DNA of 8,060 bases from DATJPR01 sp035506295 (GCA_035506295.1 DATJPR010000046.1:1-8060); one strand, 5' to 3'. Counted from the first letter of the stretch, positions 1-6,223 are shown. The notes: generated from the letters alone by a model not told the origin. Made by a program: numbers and translations.

Positions 1-241
1 CGTACACATTGGGCCCGCCCGTGCGTCCGATGTTCACCGACGTTACGCTCGGGTCGGGTGCAAGAGAATAGGTCAACGTAGCGGGATTGACAACCGCGAA
101 AAAATCATCACGCGAAACGGATATTTGAGCATGAAGCTCGACGCCGGCAATCAGGATCATGAGGACGGGCGAAATGCTCCACAGAACCGTCCGTGGTGAT
201 CGGTTGAAGTAGCGCACTGGAGACCTCCCGGTGGTTTTCAT
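1..241 (-). CDS. Secreted protein, N-terminal fragment (unknown function)
   Basis: An open frame runs from an ATG at 241 leftwards off the window edge, giving 80 codons with no stop. The product begins MKTTGRSPVRYFNRSPRTV and has a hydrophobic stretch at about residues 19-33 (LWSISPVLMILIAGV), followed by ELHAQ, which reads as a Sec signal peptide with cleavage near HA|Q. The mature part starts ISVSRDDFFAVVNPATLTYS and contains a VNIGRTGGPNVY stretch, so the protein is probably exported. In-frame ATGs also exist at 253 and 286. None of the three has a convincing Shine-Dalgarno sequence, so the exact start is uncertain; 241 gives the most normal signal peptide. It is divergent from the NIF3-like gene. 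I do not recognise the family from this fragment. Confidence 0.72.
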   Translation of the reverse strand, partial: MKTTGRSPVRYFNRSPRTVLWSISPVLMILIAGVELHAQISVSRDDFFAVVNPATLTYSLAPDPSVTSVNIGRTGGPNVY

Positions 242-375
242 GAAATGCCACATGGGCAAAGGGCCGCGCCGGAAGCCAGGGATCATCACAAATGCAGGAT
301 CAATATAAACGCCGTCGCGAAGAGTTTCAACGATTAACCCGAGGCTATTCCTCTTTCACTTGTCTCTTTTTCTCG

Positions 376-387
376 GTAGAATTTGAG
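376..387 (+). promoter_or_regulatory. Possible promoter core upstream of the NIF3-like gene
   Basis: The element GTAGAATTTGAG lies 45 bp before the NIF3-like start codon, in the 191-bp divergent gap. It contains a -10-like TAGAAT and resembles the TA-n-TTTG element of Bacteroidota promoters, with one extra base between the TA and the TTTG. The same 12 bases with one mismatch occur in the opposite orientation at 6212-6223, upstream of the beta-barrel gene. No strong -35 is visible: TTTCAC at 354-359 is a weak match at 17-bp spacing. The call is inferred from position and recurrence only. Confidence 0.35.
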
Positions 388-432
388 CAATCACCTCCAT
401 ATTCAATCGAATCAAACGCGAGAGGCTTGCTC

Positions 433-1293
433 ATGACCATCCGAGTTGGCGTTCTCCTATTGCTATTCGCGAGCCTGGCCGTCGGACAAGAAACCAGGCC
501 GACTGCCGCGCAAATCATTGAGAGAATACAGCAGCATGTCGGCATTCCCTGGTTTGAACCCACCATCGACACATTCAAAGCGGGAAATCCGGCAGATACT
601 GTCCGCGGCATCGCAGTGACGATGATGGCAACCTTCGATGTGCTCCAGCGAGCCGTGGCCAAGGGCGACAATCTCATCATCACGCATGAGCCGACATTCT
701 ACGGTCACGAAGACCAAACGGCGAAGCTCAAAGACGCCAACGATCCCGTGTATCTGGAAAAACAGAAGTTCATCGACGAGCATCGGCTCATCGTCTGGCG
801 CTTCCATGACCACTGGCACGCAAGGAAGCCGGACGGGATTCACGCCGGCATGGTCCGTGCCCTGGGGTGGGGAGCGTATCAGGACAACGACAACCCATTC
901 GTCTTCCACCTTCCATCAACGACCCTCAAGGAGCTTGCGCTGTCGTTGAAGGAGAAACTCGGGATTCACACACTGCGCGTCATCGGTGATTCGGCCGCGT
1001 CATGTTCGACCATCAGTCTCTCGGAAGGATTTCCGGGCTTCGACATGAACAGGCGGTTTTTCCAATTTCCGGGTGTCGAGGTGATGGTGATGGGCGAAGC
1101 GCACGAGTGGGAGACCATCGAATACGCCGCCGATGCCGTGAAGGAGGGGAACAAAAAGGGGATGATCGTCCTCGGCCACATTCCATCGGAGCAAGCAGGG
1201 ATGGAAGAGTGCGCGCGATGGATGAGAGAGTTTGTGAAGGAAGTGCCGGTGGAATTCGTTCCGGCGAAAGAGCCCTTCTGGAAAACCTTGTAG
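433..1293 (+). CDS. Exported NIF3-like dinuclear metal-centre protein
   Basis: This is a 286-residue member of the NIF3/YbgI family, hexameric proteins that bind two metal ions; the general substrate is unknown. Family landmarks are GIAVTMMATFDVLQRAV (about 59-75), the metal motif NLIITHEP (H85, E86), FHDHW (D126) and, near the C terminus, GHIPSEQAGM (H249 and E253, four residues apart as in YbgI). The usual HH pair is HE here. The start was set at ATG 433, which has GAGAGG seven bases upstream and opens a clear signal peptide (MTIRVGVLLLLFASLAVGQ, cleavage near VGQ). The frame is open back to 292, but that extension is not protein-like. A signal peptide is unusual because classical NIF3 proteins are cytosolic. 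The stop codon lies inside the palindrome at 1290-1359, and the next gene is convergent. Confidence 0.85.
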   Translation: MTIRVGVLLLLFASLAVGQETRPTAAQIIERIQQHVGIPWFEPTIDTFKAGNPADTVRGIAVTMMATFDVLQRAVAKGDNLIITHEPTFYGHEDQTAKLKDANDPVYLEKQKFIDEHRLIVWRFHDHWHARKPDGIHAGMVRALGWGAYQDNDNPFVFHLPSTTLKELALSLKEKLGIHTLRVIGDSAASCSTISLSEGFPGFDMNRRFFQFPGVEVMVMGEAHEWETIEYAADAVKEGNKKGMIVLGHIPSEQAGMEECARWMREFVKEVPVEFVPAKEPFWKTL

Positions 1294-1359
1294 GGACGTA
1301 GCCCGCCTTCGCTTATTAGCGGCAACCAAATCCGGCGGGTAAACATGCTACGTCCCTAC
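1290..1359. repeat. Interrupted palindrome, possibly a REP-like repeat or bidirectional terminator
   Basis: A perfect 13-bp inverted repeat (GTAGGGACGTAGC at 1290-1302, its complement at 1347-1359) encloses a second arm pair, CCGCC at 1303-1307 and GGCGG at 1334-1338, around a 26-nt loop. Eight bases, 1339-1346, sit unpaired on one side only. The left arm contains the TAG stop codon of the NIF3-like gene. The element fills most of the gap between two convergent genes, so a transcript from either side would fold into a long stem. No U-tract follows on either strand. A partly similar string, GTAGGACGTAGG, occurs at 6731-6742. It may belong to a dispersed palindromic family, but a second full copy is not present in this window. 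Confidence 0.6.
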
Positions 1360-1387
1360 GATGATTTCGTGGGAATGGATCGTTCTT

Positions 1388-2956
1388 TCAAATGAAGAAT
1401 TTCTCCGTCGGCCAGAGCTGCTGAAACGTTGTGTTCATCCCTTTGCACACGAAGATGTACCGTCCGTTTTCGAAAGGCATACTGTATTTCGCACGCGTCG
1501 TCGTGATGAGCTGCACCGATTTGTATCGTCGGCGAAGATCTGCAAGATTGTCCTCGAGAGTGCGACTGTTGCCGATAATGATCGCGATGTCGCCCGTCTC
1601 CTTTCCCGGCCCCCAGAACCAGTAGCTGTTGTGTGCGCATCGGGCATCGGGTAACCCGTATTCCTTCCCGAAGAAATCCACTGCGCCGGCTTCACCGTAA
1701 TTGCGGACGAAGATGAAGCAGTGCGCTTGCTCTTCCGGCGGCAAGGTTCTGTAGGCGGTCGCGATCGAATCCACCATCTCCTTCCAACCGAACTGATCGG
1801 CATAGTACTGGGGCAACTCCCCGAGAGAAGAATGTTCGTCCGGCCGGGGAACCAGACCGAGCGTATGCTCGTACTTGACGAGCTGTTCCACCGGGAGCAC
1901 CGGGACCGCAAGCGGAAGAATGATTATCGCCATGAGAGCCACCAGCGCGGCGTATGCCGGTTTGAGCCAGTTCCAGGAAGTCTTCTGGATGATCTGCTCG
2001 AACAGGACGGCGCCTCCGGCCAGGAACGCGGGATAGATCGCCGAGAGGTAGTAAATCTTCGCATGCCCGGCGACCATCACGACGAAGACGACAGGGTAGT
2101 ACCATGCCAGCGGTCGGTATCGGCCACCCTCATGCTTCCAGAAGAAGTAGATCCCTCCCAGCCACAATGGAGCATTCAGGACGTTGATGTCTTTGATCTG
2201 TCCAATGAGAAAATCCACTGCGCCCAGATTAATGTTTTTGTTCTCGCTCGCGTTGCGCATGAACTCCAGCGATGGGAAGCCGTTCGTGGCTTCCCAGATG
2301 ACGTGCGGGAGGAACACAAGGGTGGCAATCCCGGCGCCGCACCAGAACCATTTGTCCGCCAGGTGTTTCCGCTGGCGCGTGAGCAACAGTCCCGCAACGA
2401 GTCCGATGATGCTGAACCCGACGGAGTACTTATTCTCGAGACCGAGCCCGACGACCAGACCATACAGCATCCAGAGCTTCGGCCGATCGTCCCGGAAGAT
2501 CGAGATCACCGCATAGGCGGCAAGCGTCCAGAAAAGGACATCGAACGGGTTCATGCTGAAGAGTTTGCCGTGCCCGATAAGGCCGTGAGCGGCGACTGCC
2601 GAAAGGGCCGCCATGCCCTGCGCAAATTTTCCGCCTCCCAGTTTCCCCGCCATCAAAGCGGCAAGAACCACGACAATCGAGCTCGTGAGCGCCGGCAGAA
2701 ATCGCAGCGCGTACAACGAGTCGCCGAGGACCATTCGGTTGAGCCAGAGAATGACGATCGAGAGCGGGGGCTGGTCGACGTACCCGAACGCAAGATGCTT
2801 CGTGCACGCGATGTAATAGAGCTCGTCGCGGAAGTAGCCGTAATTGGCGTTGAAGACCATCAGGAGCACGAACTGCAACATGGCGAGGAGATAGGGTATC
2901 CTCATCTCGGACGAGAACAGTGCTGACGTCGACGTTTTCGTCGGCAGGTCGGTCAT
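1388..2956 (-). CDS. GT39/PMT_2-type membrane glycosyltransferase (ArnT-like)
   Basis: This 522-residue polytopic inner-membrane protein belongs to the GT-C glycosyltransferases, which move a sugar from a polyprenyl-phosphate donor to lipid or protein acceptors on the outer face of the membrane. The N-terminal signature is YFRDELYYIACTKHL at 41-55, with the acidic pair D44-E45 in the first periplasmic loop, followed by GYVDQPPLS (58-66, D61). About eleven hydrophobic segments lie between residues 20 and 353, and GHAKIYYLSAIYP (297-309) matches the conserved K-x-YY-L-x-x-x-YP region. A soluble C-terminal domain of about 170 residues follows. GGAG stands eight to nine bases before the ATG. It is last in a run of minus-strand genes, 120 bp after the arylamine acetyltransferase gene. 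The acceptor cannot be told from the sequence. Confidence 0.88.
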   Translation of the reverse strand: MTDLPTKTSTSALFSSEMRIPYLLAMLQFVLLMVFNANYGYFRDELYYIACTKHLAFGYVDQPPLSIVILWLNRMVLGDSLYALRFLPALTSSIVVVLAALMAGKLGGGKFAQGMAALSAVAAHGLIGHGKLFSMNPFDVLFWTLAAYAVISIFRDDRPKLWMLYGLVVGLGLENKYSVGFSIIGLVAGLLLTRQRKHLADKWFWCGAGIATLVFLPHVIWEATNGFPSLEFMRNASENKNINLGAVDFLIGQIKDINVLNAPLWLGGIYFFWKHEGGRYRPLAWYYPVVFVVMVAGHAKIYYLSAIYPAFLAGGAVLFEQIIQKTSWNWLKPAYAALVALMAIIILPLAVPVLPVEQLVKYEHTLGLVPRPDEHSSLGELPQYYADQFGWKEMVDSIATAYRTLPPEEQAHCFIFVRNYGEAGAVDFFGKEYGLPDARCAHNSYWFWGPGKETGDIAIIIGNSRTLEDNLADLRRRYKSVQLITTTRAKYSMPFENGRYIFVCKGMNTTFQQLWPTEKFFI

Positions 2957-3007
2957 GGGGGGTCTCCGTTTTCTCTCGGGTGGAAGAATTCAGGAAGGAC
3001 ACTAGCT

Positions 3008-3013
3008 CTTATA
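3008..3013 (-). promoter_or_regulatory. Possible -10 element for the glycosyltransferase gene
   Basis: Read on the minus strand, TATAAG (within GTATAAGAGC) lies about 50 bp before the glycosyltransferase start, inside the 120-bp gap after the acetyltransferase gene. Its first seven bases with flank (GTATAA) match the promoter-like element at 6212-6223. No good -35 is visible at 17-18 bp. This would let the glycosyltransferase be transcribed separately from the upstream operon. The evidence is weak. Confidence 0.22.
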
Positions 3014-3076
3014 CGCTCTTCTGCACGCAGAGTTTCTTCGCATCAGCGAACCGCTCGCGATGGCCTTGCTCCCCAT

Positions 3077-3895
3077 TCATCCCCATGCGCCCTGAGTGAT
3101 CGAGAAGCCGTCGAAGGCGACCCGCGAGACCGTCTCCGGGATCAGAAAATGGGTCTGGATCATCGCGATCAAATCATTCATTGATCCAAGCGGGGTTTTG
3201 CGCACCGAGCTTCCCCGGGTTTCGACGAGGGTCAGATTGTGCAGGACGGTGGACTGACGGTCGCCGAACTTGACGAGGAGGACGCAATTCCGGAATGTGG
3301 CCTGGGGAAGAAATGATTCGGCGATGGGATGAGCGAACTCTTCGATCCTTCTTGGCGCGGGGTTGACGATGTAACCGTGCAGGGCGACGCCATCCCGGTA
3401 TTGGGAAAGACGCAAACGGCCTGTCGAGTCACGAGGGCTCAGCACATAGCGGTCCGCGCCGAACGTGATCTCATACTCAACAGCGCGATCGCACGGCAGC
3501 GGCTCAAAAAACGGCGCGGCGTAGCCGACGTCCACAAGATACTCTCTACCCTCAAGCTTGACCATATTGACGATATGAACGTCGGGCTTGCGCATGTCAG
3601 CACCGCAAAGAGAGACATCGTACCCGAGCGCGCTCAGAAGTTGGTGCAGATGGAAGTTGTTGAGATAACACGTTCCACCAAAGTGGTAGCGTCCGATCCC
3701 GTCCAGGAACTCACCGCAGTCAACCAACCCCGTGATGCCGCCCTTATTCATGCGATAGAGTTTCGAGACATTTTCGAACGGGATCCTTCTTAGGTGCTCA
3801 TGGACGATGCGTGTTAGCGCCTCCAGCGTCGGAGCAGATCTCGGAAGGCCGAGGATCTCGAGATATCGTGTGACTTCTTTCCCGCTGATACTCAT
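3077..3895 (-). CDS. Arylamine N-acetyltransferase family protein
   Basis: This 272-residue protein has the normal length for the NAT family, cytosolic enzymes that transfer the acetyl group of acetyl-CoA to arylamines, arylhydroxylamines or hydrazines through a cysteine intermediate. The triad is in place: C76 in FGGTCYLNN, H107 in DVHIVNMV and D122 in YLVDVGY. The N-terminal RIPFENVSKL (38-47) is also a typical NAT motif. The Cys motif departs from the usual RGG-x-C-x-E-x-N: Arg is Phe72 and Glu is Leu78, while the terminal Asn (N80) is kept. This suggests a divergent acceptor pocket, or use of another acyl donor or acceptor, as in NAT-like enzymes of secondary metabolism. The start has AGGGA about 11 bases upstream, in the 21-bp gap after the small membrane protein gene, which points to co-transcription. 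Confidence 0.87.
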   Translation of the reverse strand: MSISGKEVTRYLEILGLPRSAPTLEALTRIVHEHLRRIPFENVSKLYRMNKGGITGLVDCGEFLDGIGRYHFGGTCYLNNFHLHQLLSALGYDVSLCGADMRKPDVHIVNMVKLEGREYLVDVGYAAPFFEPLPCDRAVEYEITFGADRYVLSPRDSTGRLRLSQYRDGVALHGYIVNPAPRRIEEFAHPIAESFLPQATFRNCVLLVKFGDRQSTVLHNLTLVETRGSSVRKTPLGSMNDLIAMIQTHFLIPETVSRVAFDGFSITQGAWG

Positions 3896-3916
3896 CGGTT
3901 GTCTCGTCCCTCTCTT

Positions 3917-4114
3917 TCACTGATCTCCAGGCCCACCCGTAGTCGGGTTCAGATGTCTCTTCATGGCGTTCTTCTTCCGCACTGCAAGCGCGAGGAGAAG
4001 GAACACGATGCCCAGACTGACAAACGTCGTCGTTCGCACAGAGGTGGCTCCCGCGACGAGAAACAGCACCGCAAGAAGTACAAACGCTGAACCCGACTGA
4101 AAGAATCTTTTCAT
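3917..4114 (-). CDS. Small two-helix membrane protein, 65 residues
   Basis: The product starts MKRFFQSGSAFVLLAVLF and has two hydrophobic segments, about residues 9-24 and 30-46, followed by RKK, so both ends probably lie in the cytoplasm. The tail, NPTTGGPGDQ, is short and polar. The start at 4114 is well supported by a near-perfect Shine-Dalgarno sequence, GGAAGGAGG, ending five bases before the ATG. The frame is open further upstream to 4336, but that part overlaps the GNAT fusion gene in another frame and is Ser/Arg-rich noise. It lies 58 bp after the fusion gene and 21 bp before the acetyltransferase gene, so all three are probably one transcript. I do not recognise a family, and many small inner-membrane proteins look like this. 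Confidence 0.72.
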   Translation of the reverse strand: MKRFFQSGSAFVLLAVLFLVAGATSVRTTTFVSLGIVFLLLALAVRKKNAMKRHLNPTTGGPGDQ

Positions 4115-4172
4115 CGCTGCCTCCTTCCAGGACCGGTCTTGTGCAGATGTTCCGTACAGCCGTTGTGGTCGG

Positions 4173-5192
4173 TCATGACAGGATCCGCTGGAGCTCGAGC
4201 TCGTCCCTGATGGGGATCTCATTGTCTCCGACCGTCGGGATCTCCGGTTTGAGAGCTCTGGCGTGGGTGACGGCGTTTCTCCGCAAAGCGACGAGCTCGA
4301 AGCCGCGTTTCTGATAGAAGCGCAGTGCGCCGACATTGTCGTTCGTCGTCACAACGATCATCCGCACGCAACCAGCCTCCCGTGCAATGCTCTCCGTCTG
4401 CCGAATTAATGCCGATCCGACTCCTTGACCCTTACGGAGGCTGTTCAACGTGACGATTTCGCAGACGCTTCCTTCAATACTATAAGTGAGCAATCCAAGG
4501 GTTCCCCCTGCGTCGACTGCGACAATGCCGGGGAGTTCGTCGGCGTGGCGCAGATTGCCATTTGTGACGATGCTCGAGGAGCCCCAATGTTGACGGAGGA
4601 GGGTCGCCACCCACGGATGATCGTCGGGCCGGGTCGCGCGAAGCTGGATTTCTGCTGGTTGCGCAGTGAGAGAACCGCTGTTGCATTTCTCGGGTGATGC
4701 TTCGCTGATCAAACCAAACTGAAGAAGGTGATGATAGCAGTGTTTGAAATGCGCGCGCTGCCATTCATCGGCGTCGAGCGGGCCGAAAATCGGATGCACG
4801 AATTTCTGCGTGGGGTTGCGATGGGCGTGATCGATGAACCGATGACATTCTTCGCGCAAAACCCTTTTTGCTTCTTCCAGGCCCGGGAACCTGAACGGTG
4901 GAGGAGTTTCTCCCAGAAGGGGATTCTTGAAGAGATGAGGCGTAGTGTTGTTATTGAAGAGAAACGGTTTGGCGCGAGCGATCAACCTCTCCGGCACGAC
5001 GCGATCCGTTTTGACCCGTCCCGTGGACAATTCGAATGCCCACGCGAGATGTTCCAGCATATGCTGGGCGGACATTACTCCCCAGAGCGGCCGACTCTCT
5101 TCGGTCAATGCATCGAGGGCCGTGAGGAATGTGTCGCCTAGGAATGTCAGCCGGACCGTAGGATCGTTTACTGCGAATGGAACAGCCGTCAT
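4173..5192 (-). CDS. Fusion of DUF1569/DinB-like domain and GNAT acetyltransferase
   Basis: One unbroken 339-codon frame carries two domains. Residues 1-162 look like the DUF1569 branch of the DinB-like four-helix fold: SRPLWGVMSAQHMLEHL (33-49), FKNPLLGETPPPFRFPGLEEA (88-108), HPIFGPLDADEW (133-144) and HFKHCYHHLLQFGL (148-161). His44, His48 and the His148/151/154/155 cluster are candidate metal ligands. After a linker of about 20 residues, 182-339 form a GNAT N-acetyltransferase with the acetyl-CoA loop KGQGVGSAL (254-262), NDNVGALRFYQKRGFELV (284-301) and a tail RNAVTHARALKPEIP...GDNEIPIRDELEL that is typical of one GNAT subfamily. No ATG lies between the domains that could start a separate GNAT protein. 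AGGAG lies 11 bases before the start codon. It is probably the first gene of the minus-strand operon. Substrates are unknown. Confidence 0.85.
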   Translation of the reverse strand: MTAVPFAVNDPTVRLTFLGDTFLTALDALTEESRPLWGVMSAQHMLEHLAWAFELSTGRVKTDRVVPERLIARAKPFLFNNNTTPHLFKNPLLGETPPPFRFPGLEEAKRVLREECHRFIDHAHRNPTQKFVHPIFGPLDADEWQRAHFKHCYHHLLQFGLISEASPEKCNSGSLTAQPAEIQLRATRPDDHPWVATLLRQHWGSSSIVTNGNLRHADELPGIVAVDAGGTLGLLTYSIEGSVCEIVTLNSLRKGQGVGSALIRQTESIAREAGCVRMIVVTTNDNVGALRFYQKRGFELVALRRNAVTHARALKPEIPTVGDNEIPIRDELELQRILS

Positions 5193-5215
5193 CGGGACTC
5201 GCGCTCCTATATGCC

Positions 5216-5247
5216 CCCGCCCGACGAGCTGCAGACGGTCGGGCGGG
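5216..5247. terminator. GC-rich hairpin between the beta-barrel and fusion genes
   Basis: A perfect 10-bp inverted repeat, CCCGCCCGAC at 5216-5225 and GTCGGGCGGG at 5238-5247, encloses a 12-nt loop. It lies 51 bp after the stop of the beta-barrel gene and ends 24 bp before the start of the DUF1569-GNAT gene, on the same transcription path. No U-tract follows in either direction. It may stop or slow transcription out of the beta-barrel gene or protect its mRNA end, and it may separate expression of the two transcription units. Confidence 0.45.
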
Positions 5248-5298
5248 AAGGAAAGGATGATGAATGGTAGGTCCGTGCTTGGCGTTCTTTTCGGACGC

Positions 5299-5934
5299 CT
5301 AGAAGATGAACCCTAAGACGAAGCAGAACTCTCCTCCGTTGTAGCTCCTTCTGCCTCCCACTTCGCTGTTGAAATTCTCCATCACGTGATATCCTACATC
5401 AGCCCCGAGCTTGAAGTGGTTCCCCAGGAAAAAGTCAATTCCCACACCGGGTCGCGCGCCGATTGCAGTCTCGACATGAGATTGCCGCTGCAGTATTGTG
5501 CTCGACGCCTCAGCCCCGAAGTACGGGCCGACGGCAAGAGACACGTACGGACGGATATTGTCCCCGGGTTCCGGCTGCGGGAGGTAGAATCGAAGGCCGA
5601 GAAGGACGGGGATAACGGCGCTGGCCTGATCGGTTTCGCCGAGGGTGTTCAACGTGGAAGACGCACTGGCGGATCGAAGTCCCCCGCTGAGTGTGAGGGA
5701 AATGCCTTCCCGGAGCCAGTACGCGTAAGCGAGGCCTCCGGAAAATCCATCGGTCCCAGCATGTGTTCGGATCCCCACGATTGATGTCGAGCTCGAAGCG
5801 CTGGCTCCACCCCAGAAGCCAAGGCTCATTTCGATCGATGATCTCCCTGCGAGTGCAATGTCCTGCGAGTACGCTGTTGAACCGACCGCGAAGATCACCG
5901 CTGCGAAGAGAAGCACCCTCATAGTCGTTGTCAT
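5299..5934 (-). CDS. Outer-membrane beta-barrel protein
   Basis: The 211-residue product has a signal peptide (MTTTMRVLLFAAVIFAVGSTAYSQ, cleavage near AYS|Q) followed by alternating amphipathic strands rich in Gly, Ser, Ala and aromatic residues: SIEMSLGFWGG, GGLAYAYWL, ISLTLSGGLRS, VIPVLLGLRFYL, YVSLAVGPYFG, PGVGIDFFLG, HFKLGADVGYHV and a final EFCFVLGFIF. The last residue is Phe, the usual signal for assembly by the BAM complex. About eight strands fit a small OmpA/OmpX-like barrel of the 'porin family / outer membrane beta-barrel' class. The start at 5934 was chosen because AAGGAGG ends six bases before it. A TTG at 5952 is in frame but overlaps that ribosome-binding site. The exact role (structural protein or narrow channel) cannot be told. 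It probably has a long structured leader (see 5990-6060). Confidence 0.83.
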   Translation of the reverse strand: MTTTMRVLLFAAVIFAVGSTAYSQDIALAGRSSIEMSLGFWGGASASSSTSIVGIRTHAGTDGFSGGLAYAYWLREGISLTLSGGLRSASASSTLNTLGETDQASAVIPVLLGLRFYLPQPEPGDNIRPYVSLAVGPYFGAEASSTILQRQSHVETAIGARPGVGIDFFLGNHFKLGADVGYHVMENFNSEVGGRRSYNGGEFCFVLGFIF

Positions 5935-5989
5935 TCCGTTCCTCCTTGTCAAATAAAGTGAAGCACTGCAGATCGAAGGAGCACATCAA

Positions 5990-6060
5990 CAATCAGAACA
6001 CTGATTGAAGGTCCGGACGTCCGGAAGACTCAGGGAGTCCGCGGAGGTCGCTCTCGACCT
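5990..6060. repeat. Cluster of four adjacent perfect inverted repeats
   Basis: Four small dyads follow one another: CAATCAG-AACA-CTGATTG (5990-6007), the uninterrupted 14-bp palindrome TCCGGACGTCCGGA (6012-6025), GACTC-AGG-GAGTC (6027-6039) and AGGTCG-CTCT-CGACCT (6045-6060). Gaps between them are 4, 1 and 5 bases. In a transcript of the beta-barrel gene they would form consecutive hairpins ending about 55 nt before its start codon. Alternatively, the central palindrome could be an operator for a dimeric regulator of one or both divergent genes. No known riboswitch or leader is recognised. Confidence 0.6.
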
Positions 6061-6211
6061 GGCGAGAGAGACGGAGAACATTGGCGAGATAACGCTACGA
6101 TGAAATATAGAGAGCGACACAAGTATTGTCAACCGAAGACGCAAGAGGTAGAGCGATATCTGATAATTTCGCAAAGCTCACACGGGAATCTTGTTCGTCA
6201 CCAAATGGTTT

Positions 6212-6223
6212 CTCAAATTATAC
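6212..6223 (-). promoter_or_regulatory. Possible promoter core for the beta-barrel gene
   Basis: On the minus strand this reads GTATAATTTGAG, containing a perfect TATAAT. It differs by one base from GTAGAATTTGAG at 376-387, upstream of the NIF3-like gene. It points toward the beta-barrel gene, whose start lies about 278 bp away, which would give a leader of roughly 270 nt carrying the four hairpins at 5990-6060. No good -35 hexamer is seen 16-18 bp upstream. The call rests on position and recurrence. Confidence 0.35.

Noticed and set aside
292..432. N-terminal extension of the NIF3-like frame
   Set aside because: The extra 47 residues have no protein-like pattern, and the ATG at 433 has a ribosome-binding site and opens a signal peptide.
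1721..2926. A 401-codon open frame on the plus strand
   Set aside because: It lies wholly antisense to the glycosyltransferase gene, is rich in Arg, Glu and Asp without any recognisable motif, and has no ribosome-binding site. The opposite strand gives a clear membrane enzyme, so this is a codon-bias shadow.
3329..3793. A 154-codon plus-strand open frame
   Set aside because: It is antisense to the arylamine acetyltransferase gene, whose catalytic triad is intact, and it has no domain of its own.
4115..4336. Upstream extension of the small membrane protein to 139 residues
   Set aside because: It overlaps the GNAT-coding end in another frame and is a Ser/Arg-rich shadow. The strong Shine-Dalgarno sequence decides for 4114.
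5281..5299. Short hairpin GGCGT/ACGCC at the beta-barrel stop codon
   Set aside because: It has only five perfect pairs with a 9-nt loop and no U-tract. The hairpin at 5216-5247 is a much better candidate for the end of this unit.
5990..6060. The four dyads read as a CRISPR array
   Set aside because: The four dyads differ in sequence from one another and have no spacers of constant length, and no cas gene is in the window.
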